A DNA stretch of 64,000 nt from contig NC_084462.1 in assembly GCF_027409185.1 (NCBI RefSeq), positions 17,769,577 to 17,833,576 on the forward strand. Direction: 5' to 3'. Of the stretch, positions 19,861 through 33,675 are shown in pieces (position 1 is the first letter of the stretch; every line of letters starts with the position of its first letter). Source of the stretch: Cynocephalus volans (taxonomy: Eukaryota; Chordata; Mammalia; Dermoptera; Cynocephalidae). The notes under the pieces are model-generated. The model worked only from the letters and a program-made list of their open reading frames with translations. It was not told the origin of the DNA and did not search any database. Made by a program: the position numbers and the translations under genes.

Positions 19861-20354
19861 ATGTAAGAGTCCCAGGGAGAGAATCTTCCAGTTCTGACAG
19901 CAAAATCCCTGTGGTGAGGAGGGTGGGATCACAGCTCTTTTCCCCATCTGTAAAGAGGCAAGAAAAGGGCGGCTTATATATTTTGTGGGTGGGTAGCTTA
20001 TACATTTTGGGGGGCCTTCTAAGAAAAACAATTCAAAATACAAATGTAAAATTAGAAGGGGCCTATGTAGGTGGGGAGTGCTGGAGCTTTCTGTGGATCT
20101 GACACAGTGGGGCAGAGGGCAGGGTCCCAGTCCAGAAAAATGCAAAGGTACGAATGAGCGCATAGTGAGTGCAGAGAAGCAGCAAAGCTGCTCAAAGCAG
20201 TGCTATCACCTCTTCACCCCCCTACCCCGCTTTCTCCAGGAGGCACTTGTGATGGGGTGAAGGGGAGAAGAGGAAGAGCCGGCCTTTAGAAGTGAGCCCA
20301 GAGAAGACAGCTGCAGAGAGCACACAGTGACAGAGGACGAGAGCCAGTGCCCGG

Positions 20355-20830
20355 TGTCGACTGCTGTGAACAAACCACCCAGAACCTAGTGGCTTACAAC
20401 CACAGCAATCTATTTAGCTCATGATCTGTGATTTGGACAGAGGTTGGTGGGGAAGGGTTGCCCCTGTGGCTGGATGGGAAGGTCTGCCTCTAGGATGGCT
20501 TGCTCACGTGGCTGCCGAGTGGCTGTTGGCTGACAGCTCAGCCAGGGCCTCAGGTCTCAGTTCCTGGCCATGTGAGCCCCTCTAGGGTCCCCGGGCTCCC
20601 TCCCACTATGGCGGCTGCCTTCCTAAGGTGGGCATTCTGAGAGAGTCAGAGGGAAGCTCTATGGCCTTTCATGATGCAGCCTCAGAAGTCCCAGAGTGTC
20701 ACTTCCTCTGTGCTCTGTTGAGGCAGTCACAAAGGCCCAGCAGGTTCATGGGGAGGGGACACAGGTTCCACCTCTGAATGCAGGCATGGCAAGGTTCTGG
20801 AAGAGCATGCAAGATAAGAAAATATTGTTG
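20355..20830 (-). mobile_element. MLT1-type MaLR LTR, antisense
   Basis: 'actgctgtgaacaaaccaccc', 'cctagtggcttacaaccac', 'tggctgttggctgacagctc' and 'ttcctggccatgtgagcccc', ending in 'ggaggggacacaggttcc', follows the antisense MLT1 LTR layout. No coding region is present. Confidence 0.6.
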
Positions 20831-22309
20831 TGGCCATTTATAAAAAATCTGTCCCACTCAGTGTTCACTGCTTGGATTTGGCAATCACACCTGCTACATA
20901 ATCTTACCTGTTTTCCAGTTCCCTTCTGTCTTCTGAAAAAGGTTAATGACTGGAATGATGTCAGATTAAACAGAGGTGACGAGGACAGAACAGCCTGGCT
21001 CAGACTGAGGGTGGGAGCTCACTGGGGTTACGGACATGCCAGGGTGGTCCGTACCTAATCCTCAGTGCTGCCTATCTGCACACATGCCCTTTGGCTCTCA
21101 ACTGTGACGAGTGTCCCCCAAAAGCACTTTGAAGTGGGAAGGAGCAAACCACTAAAAACAGAACTTTTATCCACAGCCTTTACCAGTTGCAGACGGGAGT
21201 GAAATTTTTTAAGACAGCTGCTGGGAGGAACATTTTGAAAATAAAACTTTTAGGAACAGAGATCAAAGTTTCCTTCCTCGGCTCAGATGTTAGCCTCAGG
21301 TTCTGTAATCTGGGACAGTCACCATGGGAAAGGGCTGAGGCAGAGGAAGAGGTAATGAACGTTATCTCCTCCAGTAGTCACAGTTCACAAATCTTTGTAA
21401 ACTCTTCAAGCCTGAGACAGGACACAGCTGAGCACCATAACAGAGTAGAACTGACATTTAGAGATAATGGTTTCCAAGAAACAAAGGGCCGTGGTTTAAA
21501 ATTAAAAAAAAAAAAAAAAGAAATGTACAAAGTCGACTCAATTGCTTTCTCTTCTCCTTATCTGTCAAATGTCCCTGTGATTTGCAAGGATAGGTCTTCT
21601 AGCCTGATGATGGCCTCTCTTCCGAGAGCCTCGCATGTCTCTGTTGGTTATTGGAGGAGCTTGAATGGAGCTAAAAATACTTTAGGGTCATGACATACAC
21701 TATCTGCATTGCCGTTAGCGTGTGAGAAGGGCTAGGAAACCTGACGCGTGCCTCCAACAGGGGCTTTAACACACTCACACATCAAAATCGCATCAAAGGC
21801 ACGGGGAAAAGCAGTGCCCCCAGCTAAGTGCCTCTTCGGGCAGCCCTGGCTTCCTTCTCTTCCCCCAGAACCCAAACTTATCATCAGATGAGCGAGGGGA
21901 GGCTCATTCCAATTCCTGCCCATGGTGTAAACCCTGATGGGAAAGTGAATTTAGCCTCCCCCTCCCCCCATTTCCAGAGCATGGGTCAGGAAGGAGGGAT
22001 GCTGTCCTGTCACATCTGATTCAGACCTTTCTGTGATGAAAGAAATCTCCAAAGGGCTTACAAAAAATAAACATGGAGTGGCTTAGTCAAGCAGCTAATG
22101 GTAAAGGAGTCCAAATTTAGATCCCACAAGTTCAAAGGGGATGCTAGAACATTCCGGGAACACACCACACGTCAAAGGTCCACATATAGTGCCAAGAGGA
22201 GCTGCTCTCCAGACCCGACAGGCTGGAATGGCCAGGCCTCTGAAGGCAGGATGGCTGTTCTGCTCAAATCTGCTTGGGAAGGACAGGCAAATCTTCTCTC
22301 GTAAATAAC

Positions 22310-22510
22310 CCCCACATCTTAACGAGTCCCTTCTAAGTAGCAGGGAATTTTTTACATCCATCATCCTCAATTCTCAAAACAACTGTGCAAGGCAGATGCT
22401 TTCACCCCCAGTTTATGGTTGCGGAAGCTGGGACAGGCAGATTTGGTGACTTGCCCGGCCTAAGAAGCGGCGGAGCTGAATTCTGACTTAGTCTGCTTTA
22501 ATTCCAGCCC
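22310..22510 (-). repeat. MIR SINE fragment, antisense
   Basis: 'caattctcaaaacaactgtgcaaggcaga', 'agtttatggttgcggaagctg' and 'ttggtgacttgcccggcct', followed by 'gagctgaattctgactta', matches MIR in reverse. Confidence 0.7.
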
Positions 22511-25500
22511 GCTGTGTTCTACGGGCTTTCTTAGGAAAGCAAACTGGATACGTCTGAATAGGAAGGAGAATAAGAAAGAAGGCACAAGGGTCTGGGAATC
22601 CTGCACCCCGGATCCCTGAACAAACCCCCACCCCCGTTCTTAGCCGTTGGCCTCTAAGATCACCAGGAAGCCTGTTGGCAGTGGCAGCACTTTCAGGCTC
22701 TCCGAGGAACAGCCTGGGTGGTTGGCCGGCTCTCTTAGGTGAAGAGGTCAACTAAAGCAAAACCCAGAGTTGCTGGGGCTTCATCGATGTGTTTGTATAA
22801 AGAGGGTGAGTCCCCAACAGGAATATTTTTATCCTTGTGAAGACAGGGAGAATCAGGGCTTCATCAGGAGGCTCGTGAACCTGACCCGGAGCCTGCCTAC
22901 GTGTGCTCTCAGTGAACAAAAGGCCTGCCTCCCACCAGCTGGGCTCAGCAGCTACAGCCAGGGAGCCCGGCCGCCGTCCAGGAGGGGCCCCGGGGAGCAG
23001 CTGCCCTAGCTCCGAGGGCTGTCTGGCACTCTCCCCGCAGCCTGCTCCCAGAGCTGGGGGTTGGAGAGGCTGAGCTGAAGTCTTTAGTCAAGCTGTATTA
23101 GTCTTGATCCCTGTGGGGGCCACTATCCACATAGAGGAACCCAGTTTCAAGGAAACCCAAGGAAATAGCAAATTTATGGCCCTTAGAACAACAGGCTGTC
23201 AAAGATAAACACTGCAGAGTAATCTAGGAAATACCTCCTGCTTTACTGTAAAGAGCCATGGCTTTTGAAAGCTGTTAAAATAAATGCAAATAACTGGTGA
23301 GAATGACTAATAAAGTCTTTCCTTTTCCAAAATCATACAACATCACCTTGATTAATGAGAACCCAAAATAACAGGTTTATTTTTGAACTTGGCTTCTTGG
23401 GTAAAGAGACAAATGAAAACAAGCTTATGTCAGGGGATTATTTTAAAAAGCCATTTCCAAGAAATGTCCTGGGGTCACTACACATTCAGTCCTATCCTCC
23501 CCCCTCCAGTATTCCCAGTGATGATCTGCTGTGATCCAAAATATTCATCGGAGTCGATTGAATGTAACTCCTTCCTGGGGCTGCAAAAGGACTCGCTCCC
23601 ACTGAGAGTCCACCCCAGCAAGGCCCGTCTAGTCCGGTGTCCTCTCTGAAATAACCCCATGCTCTCACCAAATTATCCAGAAGCTAAATCAACCAGGTTC
23701 CACAAGAGGGCCGCCCCAAATGTCTCCTACCCAGGCATTTTAATGCACGCGCGTTTGTTGTACTGAAACCTGGGCCCCACTCTCCTCTCACGGTCCAGAC
23801 GCTCTAGCTTCTCGACCCTTAACGGCCTTCCTGCACTTTGGGCCCTTTCTATACTTGTCTCTCTTGAGGTGGGTGTTCTTCCCTCCACCGTGTGTCTGGC
23901 TTTCTGGATAGAGCACAGCTTTAATGTCAATCTTGGCAAAGGCTAATATGTCTTCCTTCTTGGTCCCACAGATGTTCTAAGTACCATCTTCTGTTTCTCG
24001 ATGGCATTTACCAGTTTATATGTTTGTTTAATGGGCATCTCTCATTGGTCTGTGATCGGTGGGTACTAATGAGGATGTCATCTTTTGTCCAGCCCCGACT
24101 CTGGGCACGTTCCAGCACACACAGGCACGCATGCACTTCACCTGCCACCCAGACATAGGAGAACATGCATGGCAGGGTCCCCTCAGGGCAGCATCTGATC
24201 CAGTCTGAAGCTACCTCTTCTCAGTCAACCTTTTAGTAATAAAAGGCAATTGACTTTTCACTGTTTCTCCCAACACTGTCTAAAGTAAAAGCTGAATTAC
24301 AAATGCAGTTACTGGCTGTTCTATACTGGGCCAGTTTTTTTCATCCTGAAGAAATGCTTTAACCAGGCTTCGTCATGTGGTAAGGGAATGGCCGGGCAGG
24401 TGGCGCTGAGGCCAGCCCCAGGACACGGGCCGGGGCCGAGCTGCTTCCCGTTGGGCAGGGGCTTTCTTTTCCCGGTCTTCAGCCCATCAGTGGGAATGCT
24501 CCTGGGAGAAGTCTGGCCATATGTGACAGGCTTCTCATCCTTGTTTCATTTAACAGAGGAGTCACAAGAACCAGGAGAAATGGAGCTGGTTGATCAAAGG
24601 GGCTCCTGAGAAAAAGAGGTGAGACCATTCCACACAACAGAAGGCCTGAGCATGCAGAAAACGCACTTTTCTAAGAGGAGTCACTTAATGTCACAGGCAG
24701 GGGTACAGAAGAGCTCTAGTCATTTGTTCTAAATGCACAAGTAGAAAAGACGGTTATCTTTTTTCTTTAATCTGAAATGAGATCAAACCTTAACCACGTT
24801 CCCCCCATGCCCCTCTGGAATGACCTGTGGCGGTTCCCTCAGATGTCCCATTAGTGAGGAGCTCCAGAGGCCCTTTTTAGTGGACAGGCAGGGCGGGGTC
24901 AGCACCGTCCTGGGTGCCACCCCAACACCTCTGATGGGATAGAGCTAAGGCCCTGCAGGGTTTATGGGGGAGGCGACAGCCAAACATCATTTTCTTTTTT
25001 CTCCTGCTGTTCTTCTGGGCTGCTGTTCCTGTCTGCTTCACCCTCAAACAGTCATTCCATGTGGGGCTCTTGATAACAAACTCAAAGCTTGCCATGGACT
25101 CTGCACAGGAGCGATGCCTGAAGGAGGCATGGAGAGTCCACCGGGCACAGCTCCCTCCACTGGCCTGGACAGCAGGGCCCAGAGCACCCGCAGACCCCAG
25201 AGCATTAGCCCCCAAAAGGCCTCTCTCGATGGCAGCAACTTGGCCCTAATCACACGAGCTTTAATCACTACTAGGTTGTACTGCATTGTTCTTATTTTTA
25301 AAAGTCCAGTCCAAGTGTAAATACACCTAAACGTAGACATCATCATACAGAGATTATGGATGACTGTGATGTACAGAACAAATTCTTGTTATCTAGACTT
25401 TCTATAATGCTTACATACTACATTTTCATTCTCAAAAGTAATAAATGCTATAAACCCATATTAAGAAAAAAGCCTTAAAGAAAATAGATGAAATTCCAGT

Positions 25501-25828
25501 CAATTAAAAACAGAATTCACTATTTGAATTTAATAAGTAATTCCTTCCTGTTTAGCATACAAGGTACCCATTAGAATTTATTTATAAGGTCGCCTCTCCT
25601 TGTATGAGTTTTTTGTGTGAGGCACTGCTTATAGCAATGAATGTTCTGCTCTACTCCAGGGAGGGCCCTCCTCTCTGACACTTTGTTCCTTTGCTGACGT
25701 GGACAGGTTGGAAGAGTCTTTATTTCATTTACCCATGCATGGATCCATGCAGCAAACATTTACCAGGGACCCCTCTGGTCAATCACTCTGCTGGAGGTTT
25801 TAAAAAAACTTATCAAACTGGGTCACTT

Positions 25829-25939
25829 TACATCAATGTATTTTGTTTTTCTGTGGTGGCTGGCTGGTATGGGGATCTGAACCCTTGACCTTGGTGTTAT
25901 AACACTGCACTCTAACCACCTGAGCTAACAGGTCAGCCG
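25829..25939 (-). mobile_element. t-SINE, monomeric tRNA-Ile-like unit
   Basis: On the minus strand it reads GGCTGACCTGTTAGCTCAGG, a GTGTTATAACACC anticodon arm, GGTTCAGATCCCC and CCAGCCAGCC, then an A-rich tail. A perfect 13-bp duplication aactgggtcactt lies at 25816-25828 and 25940-25952. Confidence 0.9.
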
Positions 25940-26600
25940 AACTGGGTCACTTCATAAATGCTCACTCCCGGTTTCCATATTTTCCAGGGTCAGGGTTGAT
26001 GCTTTTGATATAACAAAAGGAAAGGCCAGTTTTTGTTTGTTTGGGGGTGGTAGCGTCATTATTTCTATTTATATTAATGTCACCTATAGCATTTTCACTA
26101 CCTTGACCCTGCAGGTCCCACGTTGTCACCCAGCTGCTTTCTTCTATTTCACCCACACCTACAGGTCTGTGCTTGTGATGGTTATTAAGTTGAAAAATGA
26201 CTGACTCTATTGTGAAACAGTCACTGGATGGCATATGAGATTCCTGTCAACGGGCATGATGAGAGGAGCCCAGGACGCCAGCGCCTGGAGGAGGAGGCGG
26301 CAGAGCTAAGGGTGCACGGGGAAGGGGCTCAGGCCGAGCACGCACTGTGACAACCACTTGCCTCATCTTCCTGCTTGGTGGCCTTTGAATCAGACATGTG
26401 TGTACATAGCAGGGTGCCTGCCCAAAAGGTAGGATTTCACCCAGGAAGCCCGTGGATGCAACACTACACAGCCATCCCAGGATCAACTGTTACATATATC
26501 GCTCCATTCACAAGAGCATGGTGGGGGGTGGTGGCCACATTCAGAAGGCGTCCTTGCGCAGTAGCTGTGGGGGCAGCAGGAGCTGGCACTGTGACATGAT

Positions 26601-29600
26601 ACAACACACCAGGGACATGAATGTAATTTAAGGCAAATTTTAATAGATTTATAAAAATCATATATACAAAACATGTTAAACTAACCACCACAACTATAAA
26701 ATACATTTTTTACACTTCATCATATATATTTTAACCTAGTACACAGTATTCATAAACTGAGACCGATCACAGCACAACGGGCTACTTCCGAGGGAGGTGC
26801 CCGTGATGAAGCACTCATTTCCTTTCAGTACTGAAGACCCTTGAAGGGTTCAAGGTTCTGTTTCTGTAGTGAACGCTTAGGCGCCACAGCCAAAATGCCA
26901 TCTTTACCTTGTCCCTTCTGCAGGGTTCTCCAAGTTACCTCAGCAGCGTGCGCTGCTGCACTACATGGACAGGCTACAAGCTAAAGCACTGACAGGGCAA
27001 GTTCAGGACAGAGTGAGAACAAGTAGGGGTTGGGCACAGTAACACTGAGTTTCCTGGCTACCCTTGTGTCAACAGAGAATAACATGCCAGTCAATTTTAC
27101 TTAATTCAAATGGAGTTAAGAAAAAGGACATTTTGAATCAATTTGCATAATAGGTCAAAAAGTAATTCTTCAAGATTCTAGAGACTGACAGACTCAACAG
27201 AGATCTACTTTAACTTTTTAATAAAATAGTCTCGTTAAAGAACCTAACAGGTTAATTCCTAACAGGAAAACATGAGGGAGGAGAAGGCCTAGGCTGTCTA
27301 TAGGCTGCACGGGAGTCCTGCTGTAGACACGCGTCTCCACCCGCCACCCACAGAAGAGCCAGCAAGAGCTCTGTTCATTATTTGCAGGTGAATCTGGAAG
27401 AATGTACCTAGGTTTATCCAAACAGATTGAGTAAGTAGGAGAGACACAAAAGCTGACTTTATTAGTCTTATTTTCAGATGCACGTCTGGTTCAATTTTTG
27501 ACATCCGAGTTTCAAAGTCTTTTAGATGCCTGAGTTGTCTCTGCATACAGTTTGGACTAACCATTTTTGGGGAGGGCAAATGTGAAAGACATTGGTGGTG
27601 AAGCCCTCCTGCATCACCCCAAGGCTGTGGAAGGCTGCTACAGGAACTGGTTGTTGGGTGGAAGAGGAGGACGGCCCCCTGCAGTCAAGAGAGGGGCTGA
27701 TGTCCAGCTGCCTGAAAACCCTCTCAGACTGTCAGTGACAGCTCGGATCAGTCTTTGACCACAACTTCAGGGTAGACACTGAAGTTTCAGATGTAACAGG
27801 GCTGCAGGCCAGACACTGGGGCCTTCCCCCGCAAGCCTGTTCTCAGAGTCTCCCTTTTGGACAGGAGTCACTCTGAAGTCAGCTAGAAGAGGCAAACCCC
27901 TGCACCAGGACCAGAGAGCACCAGAACTGGGATTGAAGGGTCATGCTCTTGCCTACTCTTCTATCTGCCTCTGAGGAGATGAACTTCCTCTGGTCTGAAC
28001 TTCTTGGGGTCCAAGTCAGCCAAGACTGACAAACCCTGGGCAAGGCTGGATTCTGCGACCTGTCGAGAAAATGTGGTTCCACAGGAAAAGTCCACCTTGA
28101 CTTCAGTTGGGTGAAATACATCAGCTTTTAAAAATACAAAATAAGTGAATTCATTGTTAATAAAAAGGCACCAAAGTGACAGGCCTGGAACAATAGCCCT
28201 TTATTTTCACTGAATAGGACCTGGCTAGTAAAGGGCAGTCTTTTACCAGCCATCACCCCTCGGTGTCTTCCCCCAGCCCCGCCCACGCTGCTTGTCAGAG
28301 GGCCAGGCTGCCCAGCAAGAAATCCAGGCTAACTCAGGAATGCCAAAGGAGCTGCTCTAGTGTTCCGCTTTGGTTCATGTTACATACACACACAAAAAAG
28401 AACACCTTCAGAAGAAAAACTACCTTCTATAACCAGCTCAGAAACAGGGCACCTAATTTTTAGGTTTAGCTAGGTGTCCACTTTTACTGTGAAGTCAGCA
28501 ACAAAGCCACGTTTCCACTGTAGCTCCTAGAAAATGCATTATCAACCAGAGGCAATGCCTGCCAGGTCTCTTAAAGTAAGAATCTCACCATGACATTTTC
28601 AGAATTTCCAAAGGTTAGGGTTAAATATAAGAGCAATTCTTATCTTGGTCTTGGCTATACCATACCCCAACCTGCTAGAGAGAGAAGCCCTGCTGCTCTA
28701 ATGTATAGTCTGCTTGTCTGAACGGGAACCTGTGGTCTATTTCTGAGTCCCACCCCATTTCCTACCCCCTCACTACCCGTAGACACCAATTCCTAGGACT
28801 ACCCATCCTGCCAGGCTATTTGGGAACTCAAGTATTTCTGGTGACATTCTGCTTCTTCCTGCTGTGTCCTTGGGACTGTATCCTTTGAATAGGAAATGCA
28901 AATGTTGAGAAAAGCTCAGCTCTACTAGGGAGTAGTTCAGCAAGATATGGGTCAGGCAATGCCCAACATAGAGGTGCAGTCACAATCTTCAGAATCAGCA
29001 GGACCACTCTTCACCTGCGGTCTACATGAAGGAGCCACTCTGCCTGGGAGGCCTCAGCTATAACCATGTGAGAGAAGGGGGACAGGGATGCCTTGGGCAA
29101 TTGGTAACCTGTTTGTGGTTTGAGGTAAGTTTTCACCTGAAGAGATACCAACACTGTTGTCTGGAAATCAAGCCCACCAATTTTAATATGCCATTATGAA
29201 CACTAAAGAATAACCAGCCTTCAAGTTCCAGAGAGTTCTGAAGGGAGAGAGAGCAGTGAGTGAAAAGCCCTGAGAACAGGTCTCCAGTACCTGACGTCTT
29301 TCTTCAGGAAAAACAAACCCTGAAGGTGGGACTGCGGAGGAAGGAGTGGTATGTCCACATCCCAGGGCCCAGCCCCACCTGCAGTCACCACCCAAACTTC
29401 AGATCAGACCTTCCTCTGGACACAGCACAAAACAGCATGCCATCTGCCCTTAGAGTCTGTTAAGAGCAGTTTTAGCTTCCAAACTGTCTGAACTAAACTA
29501 AATGGGCTCCCTATCTCGGGGAACCTGACACCTTTCTATTCACAGCCCAACACGCCCAACACAATGCCTCACAAAAGAAGCCGGAAACTGAAAAGCCAAA

Positions 29601-30964
29601 GTCAGTAGAATCATCCCCTTTCAGCCGATGTCATGCAGGTTCTCTCCTCTGGTGCCATCTTCATGTAAGCAGAAGCTGCAGACCCACGGCTGAGTCTCAG
29701 ACCAGAGCTATCTCCCCTAAATGCCAAGGCATCAAGGAAACACACAAGGACCACATATTTAATGATCGTCTCTGCCTGGAGCTGCTGTGCAAATTAAGTA
29801 ATAAGTAGAGCTTCCTAAATTTTAAGGTATCATTTTAGAATGAGTCAGCTAGCATATCTGATGTACCTTTCAGAGAAAACGGCACCATATGATCTGAAAG
29901 GGCTGCATGCAAGTTGTGAAAGGCTTATTAGCAAGGACTTCCTCTTTTCACTTACTTAAATCCTAAAAGAAAATCCATGATCACTGTACTTATTGAAGCA
30001 GGTTGCTGGTCACAGCGAGGGAAAGACTCAGTGACTCGTTTTATGGTGAAACATAATTCTCACCATGATAAATACAGAATTCCACAAACCTGAAGAAACC
30101 TCCAAGAGTGTCTACTTCAGTGACTCTCAACCCTGGCTGTACACAGAAGCACCTGGGACATTAGGAAATTGAAGTTCTATATATGATGTTTGTATTTGGT
30201 CTTGGGAGGCTCAGTACAGGGATGGGGTAAAAGCTCCTCAGGTGATTTGGCTGTGTCCCCAGAGCTGAGAATCACTATCTTGTCCAACTTTGACAAATGA
30301 AGAAATTGAAACTCAAAGAGGTCAGCCCATGGTGTAGTATGGCTGGCATTTTTCCCACTTGTGTTTGGTCCAAGCCCCCACCACCACACACAGGCAACAG
30401 CACTGAACGATTGTCACATTCCTCTTTCTAGAAACCTGCTTGTTTGGGAAAAAGAGATGACCAATTGTGCAGAAGAGCCAGTTATGGCAGAATCCTGACC
30501 ATGAGAAGGCTCTGATCACAAACAATGCCGATGACTGGAAGAGGTCTACGCTTCTTGAGCAGGAGGAGCTGCAACATAGAACCCTCACCCCATCATTCAT
30601 TCCCTGGGGCTCCTCTAGGCAAGTGTCAGTCAGCAGGTCCTTCCTCTTGGGGCAGCCAGGTCTTCGACAGCAGGGCTTCCCCCTCTCCTACACACACACA
30701 GGTGTGCTTTATGTGCATGTGCCACTATTACATGCTTTGAAGATGTGTTCCAGAGGTTTTTTATTCAAGACAATGTTTAGGCTGGTTCTCCCGCCTGCCA
30801 GGCTTTGTTTAGTATGTAGAAATAAACACTGTGATTAACAAATAATGAACCTTCAAATAAAATTAGGATTGGAATTATTTACTCTGAATTTTTGGGAAAA
30901 AAAAATTTAGTGTTAGTTTTGAATGCAGAGCAATATTTTATATTAAGCAAAGAAAAACTAAGGA
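26601..30964. other. Intergenic or distal GNA12 3' flank, no gene recognised
   Basis: About 4.4 kb with no convincing exon on either strand. It is mostly repeat-poor, with a hAT-like MITE at 30117-30282. Several minus-strand poly(A)-signal-like sites exist (for example AATAAA at 28200-28205 read on the minus strand), so an extended GNA12 3' UTR cannot be excluded. Confidence 0.4.
30117..30282. mobile_element. hAT-type MITE (MER5/Charlie-like)
   Basis: The ends 'tcagtgactctcaaccctgg' and 'agctgagaatcactatctt' are imperfect terminal inverted repeats of hAT MITEs. Inside are 'cagaagcacctgggacatt' and 'ctcctcaggtgatttggct'. Confidence 0.6.
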
Positions 30965-33084
30965 TTTATTTTAGTAAATATCCAGAAACTGAAGGTGGTT
31001 AATATGCAAACCAGACCCTCCCAGTCAATGCTAATACAGTGTGCAAGGTGTAAGCCATGAGCAGCTGAGTCCAGATTGCTTTCATGCTAATGAGTATCTT
31101 TATGTCTGTTCCTAGGATCCCTAAATTAGTCAGTCATAACTTATAATCTTGTTTTAAGATTTTTTTTAATCTTGGAATTAAAATAACCTTTTTTTTAAAA
31201 TCAAAGAAGTAGAAAAATTACAAGAATAAGAATTCTAGAGATCTCTATAAATTATTGAGATATGACTCAAAATCTCTGAAACAATTTCTCTGCAAACAGA
31301 AGAGTTAAAAAATATATTTCAGTAAAAAACCTACATGCGTTCTTATGTGTAAACAGTATCACTATGAGGAAAATATCTTATTTTGAGGAAGTTTATTGTT
31401 ACCTTTTTGCAATAATGGATGAGGCACAACTGCCTCCTGCTTCTCCAACATCTCAATAAAAAAAGACAATAATCAAGGATTAACAGTGAAATTAAAAAAT
31501 TACAAAAGCCTAAGGGTTTTGGAGACAAAAATGACTACAATCTATGTTTAGAAAAGTTGTAAATAATTTCAGGTTGGCCTTGCAAATAGTTGTCTTCTTC
31601 TCCAATTACAGTATGTCACAGAATTTAGAGCAGGGGCATCTTTAAAGACATTCTAATTCACTCCGGTCATTAGAAAGAAGGGGAAGGTCCAGGCTCAGCA
31701 AAGCCAGTGCTGCAACCAGGCGGTGGGGTCAGTGGCTGAGCTGGTAAGGACCCAGGCCTTTGGGCCGTCCCACCCTGGCTTTCTGATCAGTTAAACAGAA
31801 GTCATGCTAGCTCATTACTACATGCTTCCGCGGGTTTGAAGTGATTAGTAAATGTATCAGACTTGAAAGGGAAAAAAGCACCCAGTGACAAGGCTCCCTG
31901 AAACTCTTCAGGAAGGTGTTTCAAACAATTCCACCAGTTATACCAATCATGGAGGCAGCACTCTCCAACAGACACATGAAGAGTATCTTGCATTTCCTCT
32001 GGGCTTTGGATCCTAACAAATGTATGAGATACAGAAAGGTGACCCGGGCAGGGAAAGCTCACCACGCTGTGAACCTGCTGCAAACTGAAAATGTGATACG
32101 AGACCATGCTGATGAACCCTAAAAAAAAAGAGTATATTTTTTCCTTTAAAATATGGTCATTGGCACTAATCCTGGGTCACATCCTTACAGTTTGTGAAAA
32201 GCCACAGGAAGCAGTACAAAAACAGCAACATTTTCTTTCCCAGCCAAATTTAAAAAAGGGGGGGGGGGCAAAACCCCAGCAAACATTGACACAAACCCTT
32301 CAGCCTCCAAAGAGAAAGAGCATTGCATGTTGTCTCCTAATTAAAATGCTGTGATAACAAGGATGACTCAGAAGCAGGTTTTTTTCCTCCTTCTTCTTCT
32401 GGTTCAGCATCTGCCACGAGATTCATGTTTATCTGGTTTGCTGAAAACAAGCCAAGAGTGAGATACAAAAGGAACACGAGGGTCAGGAACAGCGTGGCCT
32501 CAGGACAAGGTCCCTTGGATATGTTTTTAAGCCACAGTAACATTCTGGTGCCAGTGAAAAGGAAGCTTTTTTTCTTTTAAATGCTAGGAAAAATCCCTAA
32601 ACACACTAGGCAGACTCTTGTAGTAGAGTAATACACACAGGGGACCAGTTTGGAATGCAGTGTATTTTTAAACACAGTGAAAAATAACCTGGCAGGTAAA
32701 TGAGCTGAAGATTTACCAGCTCATATCAACATTCACAGCCTTCTGCAGATTCACCCCGATGAGAACTATATCAGATAGTGTTTACTTGTTCTGCATGTAC
32801 AGTAATAGAAGCAAGAGCCTTTGATAAGAATCAGTCTTAAAGGAGAGCTGAGGACAGGGCCACCTGTCCAAAGGCATTGGTGTACAGGCAGTTTGGAGAA
32901 ACTCCAATTTCTCCAGAGTTTGTGGGCTTCCTGAAAGGTCAGCTGTTAGGAACTCACCACATAGCTGTGGCATTAACAAAAGCTTTGCTAGTAATCTTGC
33001 CAGCTTTCAGAAGCTCCAGAAGAGGAATATGAAGCTCTTTATTATTTCCAAAAGGAGGAAATGTTACATGCTGCCAACTGTAGT

Positions 33085-33195
33085 GTCAGAAGATGACTTG
33101 CAAGTAAGATAGAAAAGTCATCTGCAAGGTTACTTGGTTTCTATGTCTTTGCCACTGGGTGGGAAGAAGTCAGAAGCACCACTATGTGCATACAG
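33085..33195. repeat. Local duplication, copy A (partner at 33572-33675)
   Basis: 'gacttgcaagtaagatagaaaag', 'tcatctgcaaggttacttgg' and 'atgtgcatacag' align with 'gacttgcaagttagagagaaaag', 'ccatctgcaaggccagctgg' and 'atgtgcatacac' at 33572-33675, in the same orientation and about 490 bp apart. I estimate roughly 75-80 percent identity by eye. Confidence 0.75.
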
Positions 33196-33571
33196 ATAGG
33201 GCAACATTCACCGTCAGCGTCCCATCTCCACTCCATGCTGTGTTGCTGGGCAATTTGACAAGGCAGGAAGAGCCAAGCATGCTGCAGGGGCGTTAAGGCA
33301 AGTCCACACCTGCAAAGCTCCCAATTCCGTCCTCTACAGCTGGGAAGGGGGGAATCCTTGGCACAGCTCCTCGGCTTAATCTAATATGCCTGGACCAGGG
33401 TCTCTTAGGAAATTGGCACAAGTTTTAAAAGGCAACATATTCACTTTGGGAGGTGGTATCAGACCCTGAGGCTGGGGGTGCAAGGCCAGGCTCAGGCACT
33501 CTGAGTTTAGCAGCATCAGCATGCACTTGATCCCTACAAACTACTATTTGGCAAAACTTTCCGGTTAGAGT

Positions 33572-33675
33572 GTCTCAGTGAAGACTTGCAAGTTAGAGAG
33601 AAAAGCCATCTGCAAGGCCAGCTGGTTTTTGTGTTTTTGTCATTAAAGAGAGAGTGTGCATGTGCATACACACAC
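33572..33675. repeat. Local duplication, copy B (partner at 33085-33195)
   Basis: This is the second copy of the same block, in direct orientation within the presumed GNA12 3' UTR. It does not correspond to any repeat family that I recognise. Confidence 0.75.

Larger units (their letters stand above)
18848..26600. other. AMZ1 3' UTR (start) and intergenic sequence
   Basis: No coding exon is recognised. The AMZ1 3' UTR begins here. ATTAAA at 18966-18971 is a possible but unproven poly(A) signal very close to the stop, and AATAAA near 22067 is an alternative. Stretches 20,850-22,300 and 22,520-25,800 look like unique sequence with scattered low-complexity runs. The recognisable repeats are listed separately. 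Confidence 0.4.
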
